The notes under the pieces: generated by a model
Database searches by the model: none
What the model was told of the DNA's origin: nothing
What the model saw: the letters and a program-made list of their open reading frames with translations, nothing else
In this document: positions 1 through 11,996 of the stretch, piece by piece
How positions within the stretch are numbered: position 1 is the first letter of the stretch
How the letters are laid out: every line of letters begins with the position of its first letter
Translations under genes and position numbers: made by a program
Assembly (NCBI RefSeq): GCF_963576675.1
Contig: NC_088917.1
Coordinates: 73,332,610 to 73,396,609 of the forward strand
Length of the DNA: 64,000 bases
Direction: 5' to 3'
From: Euphorbia lathyris
Taxonomy: Eukaryota > Streptophyta > Magnoliopsida > Malpighiales > Euphorbiaceae

Positions 1-687
1 ACAGTTAATGTTCTTGTGGACCTGGTTAGGGTTCATAGGCCTATGGTTACTTTTTTAATGGAAACTATGATTAAAGAAGAGAAAGTGATAACGGTTTCTA
101 AAAAACTTGGTTATATTGGATACTTTATTATCGATGGGCCTGGTCATGGGGGTGGTCTTGCTTTACTATGGAAAGAGAATATTTCGGTCACCATACAATC
201 TTCATCTCTTAATCATATTAATGCTTTTATCGCTTTTCCAAATATACCAGTTTGCCGTGTTACTGGATTCTATGGATTCCCGGAAAGACAGCGACGGAGG
301 GCCTCTTGGGATTTGCTGTGATCCCTTAAAGACCAAGATGGTTTAGCCTGGTGCTGTATCAGGGATTTTAACGATGTGCTGAGTTTGTGTGAGAAACGAG
401 GGGGAAAAAGTCAACCTAATTGGCATGTTGAGAGATTTAAGGAAGCTGTAGAAGCGAGTGGTTTAGGTCCAATCCCTATGGATGGTCATCCATTCACCTG
501 GGAAGTTGGGCGCGACACGGATAGATGGATTGAAGAAACTCTCGATCGTGCCCTTGTCAACGCAAAGTGGAAAGAATTGTTTGCTGACTCTAGAACCCGA
601 AACCTTGCAACTGTGTCTTCTGATCACTCGGCTATCTTTCTAGAGTGTAAAATGTGGCTTCGTTGTTCTGGGATTAAACGCTTCTGA
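1..687 (+). pseudogene. LINE endonuclease (exo-endo-phosphatase) domain, broken
   Basis: This encodes the apurinic-like endonuclease that nicks target DNA for target-primed reverse transcription. Recognisable motifs, in order, are GFYG, RDFNDVL (where the family usually has GDFN, so the glycine looks mutated), HPFTW, the LDRALVN strand and the terminal SDHSAIF catalytic His motif. TGA codons at 319-321 and 685-687 interrupt the frame; the surrounding residues suggest they replaced CGA arginine codons by C-to-T change. The N-terminus lies upstream of base 1. It belongs to the same frame as the downstream RT and cannot be functional as written. Confidence 0.8.
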
Positions 688-2703
688 TTCAAGAATGCCT
701 GGCTTCGAGAGTCTAATTGCGCAGCAGTTGTACATCAGGCGTGGATGTCTGAGTCGAGTAGTTCGATATCTGATAAAATTGCGACATGTACTGAGGCTCT
801 TAAGGGGTGGAGCTCCTTACTGGAATCGAATTTCAAGCGATCCCTGGATATTTACAGGACCTAGATGCAAGGCTATAAAGGTAGGAGGGATGTATATGGT
901 ATGGAGAGATATAAGCAAGCTTCACAGGCGTATTTATCAACTTTAATAAAATAGGATGACTTTTGGAAGCAAAGAGCTAAGTTGCCCTGGATGAGGGACC
1001 GTGATGCAAATTCTCAGTATTTTCATGCATATGCATCTGACAGAAGGAAAAGAAACAGTTTCTCGACACTGAAGGACTCTAACGGGATATGGCGCACAAA
1101 ATGCGATGGGATGGACGATATACTGTCTGAGTATTTCAATGGAATTTTCACCAGTACTGGCAACAATGATTCTGCTTTACTGTCGTATGTTCGATCCAGG
1201 GTCTCTCCGAAGGAAAATGAATTACTGTCTCATGCATTTTCTAGGGAAGAAGTTAAAACTGCTTGCTTTTCAATGCATCCGGACAAAAGTCCGGGACCTG
1301 ACAGGCTCAATCCGGCATTTTTTCAGCACTTTTGGGACATTGTGGGACATGATGTATGTGAAGCATGCTTCTCTATTCTCCGAGCTAATAGGCTTCCACC
1401 GACGCTTAATGACACTCTGATTGTGCTCATTCCAAAAATCAGCAAGCCTGGATTTGTCTCTGATCTACGCACGATTGCACTTTGCAATGTATTATTTAAG
1501 ATTCTGTCAAAAATGTTGGCTAACCGTCTCAAGGTAATCCTCCCATCTATAATTTCTACAACTCATAGTGCATTTATTGCAGGAAGATCTATATCTGACA
1601 AGATTATAGTGGCATATGAAACAATCCATAAGTTAAGAGGGCTAAGACAAGGGAAACACGGGACCGCTGCTATGAAGTTAGACATGAGTAAAGCATACGA
1701 TCGTATTGAATAGGGCTTTCTGGAGAATATGCTTGTCAAGCTGGGGTTTAACGGAAGATGGATACAATGGATTATGATGACGGTATCTACTGTCTCATAT
1801 AAAATCGTGCAGGAAGGCAGAGAGATTGGACCTATTATCCCTAAACAGGGACGGAGGCAAGGAGACCCTTTATCTCCTTTCTTATTCTTAATTTGTGCTG
1901 AAGGATTATCTGCATTATTATCAGCTAAGGAACATGCTGGTTTAATTCATGGTGCTCAGGTAGCTAGAAATGCCCCAAAAATCTCTCACTTATTCTTTGC
2001 AGATGACAGCTACCTATTTTTCCGAGCTAATAAGAGAGAGGCAAGGGTGGTTCAAGACTGTTTAAGGTGCTATGAACAAGCTTCGGGTCAGTGCGTGAAC
2101 TTCCAAAAGTCTTCGGTATTTTTTAGCGGCAATTCGTCAATTGAAGATTGGTCAGATGTATGCAATGAACTTGGGATTGCTGAAGTTGAGGATATGAGAT
2201 TCTATTTGGGGGCACCGATTATTGTTGGAAGAAGTAAGATGCAAGCATTCAGTTTCTTAAAAGATAGAATTTGGAAGCGGATCAATAATTGGAAGGAGAA
2301 ATATTTATCCCGTGCGGGGAAGGAAATCCTCATCAAAGCTGTGTTGCAATCTATTCCAACTTATATCATGAGCATATTCCTCATGCTTATGGAGTTCTGT
2401 AATGATATTAACAATATGCTGAATAGGTTCTGGTGGAATTCATCCTCATCAACTTCAAATGGAATCCACTGGAAAGCTTGGGATAAACTTTGTTGGCAGA
2501 AAGCTAATGAAGGATTGGGCTTTCGGGACATCCATAATTTTAATCTCGCTCTTCTAGCAAAACAAAGTTGGCGCCTTGTTACGAATCCGGATTCTCTGAT
2601 AGCAAGAACTCTAAAAGCAAGGTATTTTTCTAATGTTGATTTTTTACAGGCTACCTTGGGGCACAACCCTTCCTTCGTATGGCGCAGCATCATTGCGGGT
2701 TGA
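688..2703 (+). pseudogene. LINE reverse transcriptase domain, broken
   Basis: This is non-LTR reverse transcriptase. A linker with the FWKQRAK motif leads into the fingers region (SPGPD, LIPKI), then KLDMSKAYDR, the QGDPLSPFLF motif and the catalytic FADD box near base 2000. The frame carries TAG at 862-864, 952-954 and 1711-1713 and TGA at 2701-2703. The 1711 stop sits where YDRIEW is expected, so it is probably TGG changed to TAG. The two long open stretches, 982-1713 and 1729-2703, are in the same frame and are one protein. Confidence 0.88.
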
Positions 2704-4014
2704 GGGATCTTGATCGACGGATTAAGGAGGAAAATTGGCAATGGAGAATCCAGTTCCATTTGGAACAACCCTTGGCTGCCGGACGATCAGAACCCTTTCC
2801 CAACAAGCTCGGCTGTAACAACTTTGCCCTCAGGACTTGTCAAAGACCTTATGGATGATCAAGGAAATTTGAAGCAGGAGGTTATTAACAGCTCGTTTTT
2901 CCCACGGGATGCCAAACTCATTTATTCCATACCGGCCAGGCGTACTCGTGTTGAAGATGGTTGGTTCTGGCCATCTGATAAATCTGGTGCTTATACAGTT
3001 AGGAGCGAATATTTTCGGGCAAGGGGATTGACACCGTCGAATCAAATAAATCCGAACGGAATAAATTGGAAGCTGATATGGAATTTGAAGGTTGCCCTGA
3101 AAGTCAAGAACTGTTTATGGCGAATTTTTACCAACTGTCTGCCAACTTTGAATAATCTTGCAATTCGTCATAGCTCGCTACCTAACTGTTGTCCGGTGTG
3201 CGGAGCTTTCGGGGGAAACGAGTTTCATGTGTTCATAGGGTGTCCTCGAGCTGCTCAGGTATGGAAATTATTGTTCAAAGACAATCGGTTGGATCTAATC
3301 ACGAATTTTATCCACTGGTTTATAAATATCTTTGGTGATGTGACAATGGATTGTAACCTTATTGCGATGATCTGTTGGCAACTATGGAGGGCACGAAACG
3401 AAAAAGTTTGGAATGATAAATTTCGAACGCCTGAGGAAATAATTCAGACCGCCACTGCTGGACTGACGGCTTGGGAGGCAGCACAAAGACATCACCCAGA
3501 TCAACAAAATCAATACACGGGTGCTTTGTGTAAATGGAAGAAACGGGTTGCAGGCTGCTATATTTGTAACGTCGATGCAGGGGTAAATGGGTCAAATAAT
3601 TTCTGCTCTTTTGGCTTCCTTTTACGCGACTATCAGGGGCGATGCTTTGCGGCAAGCATGGGTTACCTTGCTGAGATAACGGATCCACCTTTGGTTGAGG
3701 CAATGGCAATCCGCGAAGCGCTATCATGGATCAAGAATTATAACTTAAGCCATGTTGAAGTTCAGTCCGACTGTCTGATGGTGGTACGGGCTATTCAGCT
3801 CCAAAAAAATCAATTATCTTATTTATCTGATGTGATAGGTGAGTGTTATGATTTGTTGCGAGATTTGAACTCCTATTCGATCTCTTTTATTAAACGATCA
3901 GCGAATTTAGCAGCCCATAGCCTAGCTAAAGCTGTTACTTTTAGTTCTGTTCATGGTGAGTGGGCCTATCCACCACCGTTTATTATTGAAGTGTTATCTT
4001 CTGATTTAAGTTAA
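2704..4014 (+). pseudogene. LINE zf-RVT region and RNase H domain
   Basis: This is the C-terminal part of the LINE polyprotein. The first segment (WNNPWLP, then CCPVCGAF with a later His and Cys) is the zf-RVT zinc-binding region. From about base 3540 a plant RVT_3 RNase H follows: CNVDAGVNG at the first catalytic Asp, EAMAIREAL with the Glu, VQSDCL with the second Asp, and the final NLAAHSLAK helix. All expected acidic residues are present. The segment is open from 2704 to its natural TAA at 4012-4014, but it lies downstream of several stops in the same frame, so no full-length protein can be made. Confidence 0.85.
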
Positions 4015-4036
4015 TAAGAATTTTCTTTGATTCAAA

Positions 4037-5914
4037 AAATAAATGAAATTATTAAATATATTATGGATTTTATTTATTAATATTATATAATTATAAAAAA
4101 ATATATATAGTTTTCATATATATTATTTATACGATAATTACATTCATGATCACTGACGTTACTGTATTTATTTTGTTTCAATACAATTATCAAATTTTAT
4201 TTTATATTTCAATAAAATAAAATTCACTGAAATAGTGACGTGATAATTATATTAGAAATGTCAATTCGTTTATGTATAACATGACAGCCACGTGGAAAAC
4301 ACGTGTATGCCACATGATAATAAAAAATTATAAATGTATTTTTTAACTGTTATGTAACAGTTTCAAACAGTTAAATTCAATCGATAATAAATATAATTTT
4401 TATTTTATTTAATTTGTTGTCATGTGTCTGTCATATCATACATAATAGTAGACATGTTCAAGAGTCCGTCGGCCCGTACAAGCCGTCCAAGTAAGCTCTT
4501 TATGGGTTAGGCTTGGACATTTATATTTTATGTTTTATCCGGACCGATCCAGGCCCGTTCAAACCCATACATCAAATGAATTAGGTTTGGGATTTGCCTA
4601 AAAATCTCAAGTCCGGCCCAATCCGGCCCGCCCTTATATTATATATAATGTTTTTATTATTATTTTATTAAAAAACTAATTAATGTTTGATATATTAAAT
4701 TTCTTACATAGTATCTACTCAATAAAATATAATGCATATGATACATCATTTTCTTTTAAAATACAAAATAGAATCTCTTCAAAAAAAAAAAATACAAGAT
4801 AGAATCTTATGTACCGTATTATAAAAAAATTGCATATTTAATAAATTGCTGATTGTTATTATATAAAACTAATCATAATTTTTATTTTTATTTTTTATTT
4901 TTTAATGTAAAATAAATTAGTTAGGTGGGTTGGATTGGGTCGAGTTTGGGAATCAGTTCCCTTATCTGGCCCAGTCCGGCCTGAACCCGATACGAATTTA
5001 GTATGGGTTGGGCTGGACTAGGACAAGCTAATTACATGTCAAGTCCGGTTAGATCTAGCCCGACCCAACCCATGAACATGTCTACATAAAAGGCAATCAC
5101 TTCCAATGTAGTTGTAATGTCACTATTTAGATGGTTTTTTCTATCCGAAATGGTTGGAGACTTGATTGAAAAAAAAAACTTCAAGAACTTTATTAAAACA
5201 AAATGAAATTTAGTTACTTTTTCAAATTGTTCACAAATTTCAGTGATCATGAGTGCAATTAATCCACTATTTATATAAATTTAATATCAATGAAATAAAC
5301 TATAAAATATATTAAATATTTTAGAATTTAATATCATAACGTATAGAGATAAGGTGCAAAAATACCTTAATATTGAAAGTTAAGAGAATTTTTCTCTTAC
5401 TCCTAATATTAGTAACCAATAACAATTTTACTTATAACATTGACAAGTTGAGTCAATTTGAGAAGTAATTCATCACTTGTGTTTTGTAGTAATGAATGGT
5501 GTCATCTCTACTCCATAGGTACGTCATTGTATCACTTATCAATAACAGATCACAAATATATGTATACATGTGAACCTTTTTTAAAAAAAATATTAAAAAT
5601 ATACTGTATTTTGTACAAATTGGATAAAAAAATCTACATATTTAAAAATATGAACAATTCTATTATGAAATTTTATCGCAACTATCGCAGAATACGAGAA
5701 TGAAATATCTGGGTTTTTTAATGGTAAAGTATTAAAAAAATCCATGTGCTTTCACATTTTGTTAAATAAGTACTAATGGAACTTTTTTTTTTGCCAAATC
5801 AGTCATCTCATGGTCATAAAAAAAATCTCACACATGGATTTTTTGGACTTTACCCTTTTTTGTTGAAATATTTTAAAGGGACTAAACTTACTAACGTTAG
5901 GAGTAAGGGTCTGT
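4037..5914. repeat. Long AT-rich repeat unit, copy 1
   Basis: This 1.9-kb stretch has no credible ORF. It matches, in the same order, blocks of 7776-8487, 14970-18456 and the gaps between insertions there, so it is a diverged second copy of that unit. Inside it are imperfect long inverted repeats: GTAGACATGTTC at about 4448 is mirrored near 5075, and CATGATCACTGA near 4146 is mirrored near 5245. GC-rich islands built on GGCCCG/TCCGGCCC lie at 4470-4630 and 4920-5070. This could be an old foldback transposon. Copy 1 serves as the empty-site reference for insertions in copy 2. Confidence 0.65.
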
Positions 5915-6590
5915 TTGATTTTCCTACCTAGTAAACCTTTCTTGGCTAACTGACTCATTTCCTTTTGGCCAATGTGGTCTAACCTAGCATGCCATAACTT
6001 AACATCTTTAATATTCATCGAACAAGATGTAATGTAATGGGAACGGTTGATTGTAATTGATCAAATCAATATCCAAGATAATTAAACCGTTTGAAACAGA
6101 ACCATAACTAAAATATGTATCTTCCAAATACAACTTTAACATGTTATTACAAAGATAAAAATTGAATCCTATGTTAAACATAAATGTCATAAAAATAAGT
6201 TTTAGTTGAATCTCCAAGAAAATAACACATCATGTAGGAGAAGAGCCTATCTTCCCTGTAGAGTTAAACTATAAGTTTCGATCCCTCACATTTTAACCCT
6301 TGATTTGTTTCATACTTAGATCCACCTTGATCCGACTCGGATTTGATGGAAATCGGCGTAGGAATCTTTATCCTTTGTATTTCACTCACTCATGAGTTAG
6401 TCAAATATACATTAAAGGCATTGTAGTATTTTGCATAATGCCCTTTAAGCTGGCGATTGAAACGCTTCACATATGACATGTTCACTTTCTTTCTGTTCCA
6501 CCTTCTTTGGTTCCTTAGCATGCTCTTTTCATTTTCCATTGAAACACTTACGCCAATTGGTTTTTAGATTAGCTCTTGTAATGTAGAAAC
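5915..6590 (-). pseudogene. Copia Gag-protease-preintegrase fragment
   Basis: Read on the minus strand, this is a decayed stretch of Copia polyprotein. Near 6550 there is a degraded Gag zinc knuckle (KCFNGK, KEHAKEP). Near 6060-6210 comes the protease-proximal segment (LEDTYFSYGSVSNGL), and near 5920-6000 the GAG-pre-integrase signature LWHARLDHIGQKEM followed by LAKKGLLG. Frames change several times and stops are frequent. At 5914 the similarity stops abruptly at the end of the repeat unit. No LTR could be assigned. Confidence 0.65.
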
Positions 6591-7020
6591 CATTCAATAT
6601 ATTGTATTGCAGAATGAAACCAAGATCGTATATTACCGATCGCGAATCAACAATGTCGAGATCAATCGGGAGAAAACACGATAATCTATGAACTAAGAAC
6701 AAAGGGTTGAGAGATGAGAGGGAGGGGCGACGCCGGCAGATATAGTGAGAGAGGTGAGAACAACTTTTTTGCTTCTGAACCTTATATGCAAGCTTATTAA
6801 GGTTAAGTTATAGTTAAATTTATATAACTAGCTCGATAAAATTAATCTAATAATTCATTTTAACCATGTTCAACTCATTTTTATAACGGGTGGATTATTC
6901 CGGCCATGCCGAATTTCCTTATCGAAAATAAAATTTAAGGGCAGAATTGAAAAATAATTCCTATAACTTAATATTGGCTGAAAATTCATAGACAGATTGT
7001 CAATTACACAAGGCTCCAAC
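6591..7020. other. No gene seen; possible remnant of Copia 5' LTR
   Basis: There is no ORF or RNA gene here. The stretch is moderately AT-rich with a G-rich patch near 6718-6740. From its position it could hold the upstream part of the adjoining minus-strand Copia element, but I found no partner LTR. Confidence 0.3.
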
Positions 7021-7208
7021 TAAACAACAACAACAACAACAACAAAACCTTAGTCCCGAAATGATTCGGGGTCGGCTAACATGAACCATTATATGAAACC
7101 GTGCAATCAAGTCGTGTTAGCGATACAAATTCTCTCCCCCCACTCTGTCCTATCCACTACCATATTCTCCTCAATCTCTAATAAACTCATATCACTCTCG
7201 ATCACATT
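7021..7208 (-). mobile_element. RTE-type LINE 3' end, 5'-truncated
   Basis: On the minus strand a short C-terminal coding segment reads MSLLEIEENMVVDRTEWGER and continues ICIANTT-stop, like the DRxEWxxRIxxADPT terminus of RTE-clade plant LINEs. A 3' UTR with GCCGACCCCGAATCATTTC follows, then a (GTT)n tail, seen on the plus strand as the (CAA)n run at 7024-7043. The rest of the element is missing. Similar (TTG)n-tailed 3' ends occur on plant SINEs that share LINE tails, so a SINE is the alternative. Confidence 0.55.
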
Positions 7209-7775
7209 AAACAAAAATTTATAAACCAAATACATACTATATTATTTGTCACGAGAAGCATAACTAATAGAGATATATATTTAATTTAAGAACACTGGTT
7301 GAAATTTGTATTTTTATTCTCAAATTTATATATGGTTTGGTTGTTAAATTTATAATTGGTTTGTTTATTTATGTATTTGTTTAAAGAGTAATTTTGACAA
7401 GTACAGCTTAACCTATTTTTTCTTATAAAATTATACCTAAAAATCATTGTACTAAAATTAATTATATCACTGTTTTTTTTTTCTATATCATAAATAAAAA
7501 AATTATACCTAATTTAAAAAAATTAGACCCTAATTTATGAATTTTAAATTTAAAAAAATATATCTTAGACCCTTAATTTCTGAACTTTTGTCCTTAAAAT
7601 ATAATAATAATTTACTTGACATAATTTAAATTATTATTTCATATAATTATAAATAGATTTTTTAAAATGAATTTCTGTAAATTTTTCTTTATGGGCCAGA
7701 ACTAGCCTGTATCTATCCAAGCCCAATCTTTTATGGGTCAGGCTTAGAAATTCTAAACCCGGTCTGAACACATAT
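7209..7775. other. AT-rich spacer with a fragment of the repeat-unit island
   Basis: No gene is visible. Bases 7690-7770 resemble the GC-rich island of the long repeat unit (a TCCAAGCCCAATC-like stretch), suggesting a partial extra copy before copy 2 begins. Confidence 0.4.
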
Positions 7776-8487
7776 ATAAATGAAATATTTAATATATTAT
7801 GGATTTTATTTTATTAATATTATATATAATATATAAAAAATATATATAGTTTTTATATATATTATTTATACGGTAATTACATTCAAGGTTATTGAAGTCT
7901 GTGGTCAGTTAAAAAAGGTTATTGTATTTTCTAAACTTTGTTTTATATTTCAATAAAATCATTTCTACCAATTTTAAGAAATAATTCACTGAAATAGTGA
8001 CATGACAACTATATTAGAAAAATTGATTCATTTATGTATAATATGATAGCCACGTGGGAAACATGTGTATGCCACGTGACAATAAAAAAAATTAAAAATA
8101 TATTTTTTAGCTGTCATGTAACAGTTTCAAGCATTTACCATATAGCTGTCATACTATAATAAAAGTAGACATGTTCAAGGGCCCGATGGTCCGGCCAAAG
8201 TCCAAGCCCGTCTTTTATGGATTGGGCTTGGACATGTATATTTTATGTTTGATCCGATCCGATCTAAGTTCGTTCAAATCCGTTCATCAAATAGATTGGG
8301 TTTGAGACTTGCCTAAAAATCCCAACCTACTCCGCCTTTATATTATATATTATATTTTTATTATTATTTTGTTGTAATCTAATTAATGTTTGATATATTA
8401 AGTTTGATACATAGTATCAACTCAATAAAATATAATGCATATAATACATGATATACAATAAATTAAATGATACTGTGTATATTATAT

Positions 8488-8966
8488 TGATAACATCGGG
8501 ATATTATCGCAAGGACCAAAAGAGATAATCGCCTCAAATATGCCACGTGGCATAGGAAACCGCCCGGCGGATCCCCCTGGGTTAGCTCTAAGAGATCCGC
8601 TGGCGGATCTCTAAGGCGAATCTCTCCACTTATTTAAGTAACGGCTAACCGTCAATTCGGCCATAATGATCATTAAATGAATCATTAATAGTCTTAACCC
8701 GCCAGGTTAAGAGTAACTTGTAACCGCCATTAAATGAGCATTAATGGAGACTCTCTAGTTACCTAGGAGTTACAAATCTATCTACTATAAATAGCCTACG
8801 TCTAGGCTATCAAGGTACACTCACTCATACTTACTTTTCGCTAAGCTTTGTCCATTCAGTTTATTCGCCATATTTGTTACTGACTTTGGCATCGGAGTGT
8901 CCCCGGCCGATCCCAACGGCGCCTCACAGGGACGTGATCCGGTCAGAAGTTTTATTTGTGTTATCA
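8488..8966 (+). repeat. 5' LTR of the Tat-type element
   Basis: 479 bp, TGATAAC to GTTATCA. It matches the 3' LTR except for two substitutions and 11 bp near its end that the 3' LTR lacks. It contains a perfect 10-bp-arm palindrome at 8591-8612 (AGAGATCCGC, TG, GCGGATCTCT) and a TATA box. A candidate primer-binding site begins just after it (GGTGCGGTGAAGG), but I cannot assign the tRNA. Confidence 0.93.
8786..8793 (+). promoter_or_regulatory. TATA box in 5' LTR of the Tat-type element
   Basis: TATAAATA sits 180 bp before the LTR end and is repeated at the same place in the 3' LTR. It is the likely core promoter for the genomic RNA. Confidence 0.6.
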
Positions 8967-9028
8967 ATTGGTGCGGTGAAGGTGGAATCCTTGACCCAAT
9001 AAAGGATTTTCGGTCACATTGAGACATC

Positions 9029-10597
9029 ATGAATGATGAAATACTAAATCCCTCCTCAGGGATCGAGTCGCCAGTAATCACACCATCCAGTGTGGGGCAC
9101 ACGGGTACGACCGCTCCCACAATTAATATCGATGGAAATATGCCCCCAGCATCCTTCCTTGATATGTGTGTTCTGGATATCGAGGCGCGATATGGGATTG
9201 AAATTGGCGACCGCCTTCGAGCGTTCACAACTATTCCTTATAGTAGTACGGTTTCTACGTCAGTAGTCTCGTCTCTACTTCCGTTAAACTTTGGTTTAGG
9301 ACCAGGGGCTCGTAACTCTTCATTCCTTCAAGCTTATAACGTTGACTCTACGGTAACCACCACAGCGCCAAGTGGATCACGACCAGTTATGAGGGAGCTG
9401 TTTCCCGGTGAAGGAAGCCGTAGGAATGACGTGGTCCCCCCTGGCGGATCAGGAGTTCCAAGGTTTAATCTTGATGGGCCGAATGTACCCAGACGACCAC
9501 GGACGAATTCGTCCCTTGGGTGATTTAAAGAGCCCATTCGCAAAAAGCACAGAAAGAACAAAGATAAACAGCCAAGATCTCCTTCGCCCCGGCGAACAAA
9601 ATCTTCACGTCGTGGCAGATCTCCTCCATCTACTGGTCGTAAAAGGAGTAAGAGACCGGAAAAAACGTCTCATCTAGGAGGACCGCCACCCCTTCCATCT
9701 TCGGGAACTGTTGGACACGCTCTGACAGGAGGTCAACCAGGAGGAAACGAGCTGAATCCTCCAAACAAAGGAAGCGGGGGAGGAGGCAATAGAGGAAGAA
9801 GGGGAGGCGGACGAGGAGGACATTCGCCATCGGATTCATCGTCCGAATCAAGTTCTTCATCTTCTCCGAGCAGATCGCCACGAAGAGATCGTCCCAGGAC
9901 GGAGCCGGAGAATTTTGATGACAGAGTCAGAGCCCTAGTGCTTCAAATGAATGAAGAAAATGCTAGGCATAATCCATTCGCCAACAGGGATTCGCCTTTT
10001 GCGGCTTGGATTGAAGCAGAGGAAACTGAAAGAGCGTTTAAAATCCCTAATTTGGCAATTTATACAGGTAAAGACAACCCGGAAGCTCATGTTCGAAAAT
10101 ACAGAATCATGGCCCGACTCAATCGAGCCACCGAACCTGTGCTTTGCAAAATGTTTGTCACCACGTTAGGAGGCCCGGCTTATTTGTGGTTTCAATCCCT
10201 ACCTCCAGGCTCAATAAACAGCTTCGATCAATTGAGCAGGAAATTTTGTGCTAAGTTCGCCGGTTGCATTCCTGCAGTGGTGAAATCTGGAAAGCTTTTT
10301 GACTTAAAACAAAAGGCGAATGAATCCCTCCGAGACTATGTAGACACTTTTAATCAATTGTGTATACAGATCGTTGACGTAGATATCTCCGTAGCTGTGG
10401 AATGCTTTGTGAGAAACACTACTTGTAAAAGTTTGCAAGAAGACCTCATCCGCAAGAAACCAACCAGCACAAACGGAGCATTTCATACCCCGAGCCAAAA
10501 GGGGGGGGGGAATATACCAATAAAGGCAAGGATCCTAAAAATTATTGCAAATATCACAGGAAAAATGGCCATGATATGGATGCTTGCTGGGAGTTAG
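9029..10597 (+). pseudogene. Gag of the Tat-type element, one in-frame stop
   Basis: Capsid-forming Gag. Frame 2 is open from an ATG at 9029 to 10597 except for one TGA at 9521-9523. After an acidic/serine-rich N-terminus comes an Arg-Ser and Gly-Arg rich linker (about 9539-9900), then the retrotransposon Gag core (about 9990-10480) with IYTGKDNPEAHV, GGPAYLWFQSLP, FCAKFAG and a LRDYVDTFNQ segment. The zinc-knuckle-like motif that should follow is found in frame 1, beyond a run of ten G at 10501-10510, so either the run changed length or frameshifting is used. After the run, frame 2 reads only unrelated residues. Confidence 0.82.
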
Positions 10598-11397
10598 CTC
10601 GAGAAATTGAACGACTCATTGAAAGAGGTAAATTGGATCGGTTCATCCAAACGGAAGGAAAAGACGATGATAGATCCAAGGAGGATTCAAAGAAGAAAGG
10701 AAAGGGCACTATTAATGTCATAGCTGGCGGACCTGGTTATCAGCCAGCATCAAAAAAGGCAAAAACGATCAACCTTGACGGGATATCGTTAAATAGCCCT
10801 TTTTCAGACGCAGGTCTGGGGATTGCACCCCATGCGGATGCACTGGTCGTCACAATGATGGTTGAAGGCTGGGAAATTAGATGGGTGATGATTGATACGG
10901 GAAGTTCATGTAACGTCATCACTCGAGAAGCATTCATCAAACTCAAAGTTGATCCTGTCCAAGTGGAACCAACTATGGTCGATATTCTGGGAGTCACTGG
11001 TCATACCATTCAGACGAAAGGCCAAGTTATTTTGGAGTGCGAACTTGCTGGGGATGATCAAGTTTGGAAAGGAGATCTGGAGTTCTTTGTCCTAGATAGA
11101 CAATTGGCCTACAATATTATTCTCGGACGACCATTTATCTCCGAAGTTGCGGCCCTTATCTCTATTCGCCATCTAACACTTTACATTCCTACGGTCAAGG
11201 GGGGAGTGATGGTTAGAGGTTGTCAAAAAGTGGCTCAAGAAACTTATTCGGCTTCGTTAATGATTCGCCCTCAATCTAAAAAGGAAACAGAAGAGGAATG
11301 CACTACGATAACAGTGGATAAGGATGATGCGGAGGACAATACATTACCACACATGGCGAATCTCTTGACCCGACATAAACACTTGGTCAGAGAATGA
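10576..11397 (+). CDS. Gag zinc-binding tail plus aspartic protease, Tat-type element
   Basis: This is the retroviral-type aspartic protease that would cleave the Gag polyprotein. The frame (frame 1) is open from just after the G-run at 10510. The part before the first ATG encodes a Cys-His cluster, YCKYHRKNGHDMDAC, typical of the Gag end in Tat and related Gypsy elements. Counting from ATG 10576, a Lys-rich linker covers about residues 28-65, and the active site DTGSSCNVI lies at 107-115, with the ILGRPF flap-side motif near 180. The start is uncertain because the natural product is probably a Gag-Pro fusion. It ends at a TGA at 11395-11397, and no RT follows. Confidence 0.75.
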   Translation: MDACWELAREIERLIERGKLDRFIQTEGKDDDRSKEDSKKKGKGTINVIAGGPGYQPASKKAKTINLDGISLNSPFSDAGLGIAPHADALVVTMMVEGWEIRWVMIDTGSSCNVITREAFIKLKVDPVQVEPTMVDILGVTGHTIQTKGQVILECELAGDDQVWKGDLEFFVLDRQLAYNIILGRPFISEVAALISIRHLTLYIPTVKGGVMVRGCQKVAQETYSASLMIRPQSKKETEEECTTITVDKDDAEDNTLPHMANLLTRHKHLVRE

Positions 11398-11996
11398 AAT
11401 GCACCTATGGTCTTGAGTACTCTTTTTTCTTTAACAAGCTTTTTCCCACGAGGTTTTTCTTGTTAAAGGTTTTAATGAGGCTCATTTGCAAAGACCTATC
11501 TCCTGTAATAAGGTGTTTCTTCCATTAATAAAGATTGTTGGTTTAATTATCCATTTTCTTTTTTATGATTCACTACTGCAATATCAATATTCCAGTCATA
11601 AAAAGGAGGCATCCAACGCTCCTCACAATCACAACAGATCCGCCACTTGGCAGATCATGGTCACCAATAGAGTTAAAACGATCCTTGGACGCAAGGTCTT
11701 TACACTCTCTTGTCTTTCCCTAAGAAGGACTTACAAGTCCTACGGGCGGATCGTTTCACCTCAAAGATAGGTGGCAAAACGAACCCCTGGGCAGCTTTAC
11801 TTCCTCTAAGGAGGAATAGAACAGCTTCAAACCTTCACAAAGGTTCACACGGTGAAGTATGGCTGGCCACCTACTTCAAACAAAAATCCTGAACATATTC
11901 GCATTCAAAACACTATCGGGCACAAAGTGTAAAAGTGAATTAAATAGCAATGTTTGGAATCATACTGGTTTTTACAAAAACTTATACAAACAAAAG
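11398..11996. other. Non-coding junction where pol is missing
   Basis: About 600 bp between protease and the antisense gene. Small ORFs here match nothing I recognise. It carries a segment near 11430-11475 (AGCTTTTTCCCACGAGG) of a kind often seen in the non-coding tails of plant retroelements. The whole RT-RNase H-integrase block has been lost here. Confidence 0.5.

Larger units (their letters stand above)
1..4036 (+). mobile_element. L1-type LINE retrotransposon, 5' end outside window
   Basis: One reading frame (frame 1) runs from the window edge to a TAA at 4012-4014. In order it encodes an endonuclease, a reverse transcriptase, a zf-RVT zinc-binding region and a plant-type RNase H, which is the order seen in plant L1 LINEs. 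It is broken only by in-frame stops at 319, 685, 862, 952, 1711 and 2701; I see no frameshift in 4 kb. A short A-run near 4036 ends the element where the long AT-rich repeat unit resumes. The 5' end and any target duplication lie outside the window. Confidence 0.9.
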
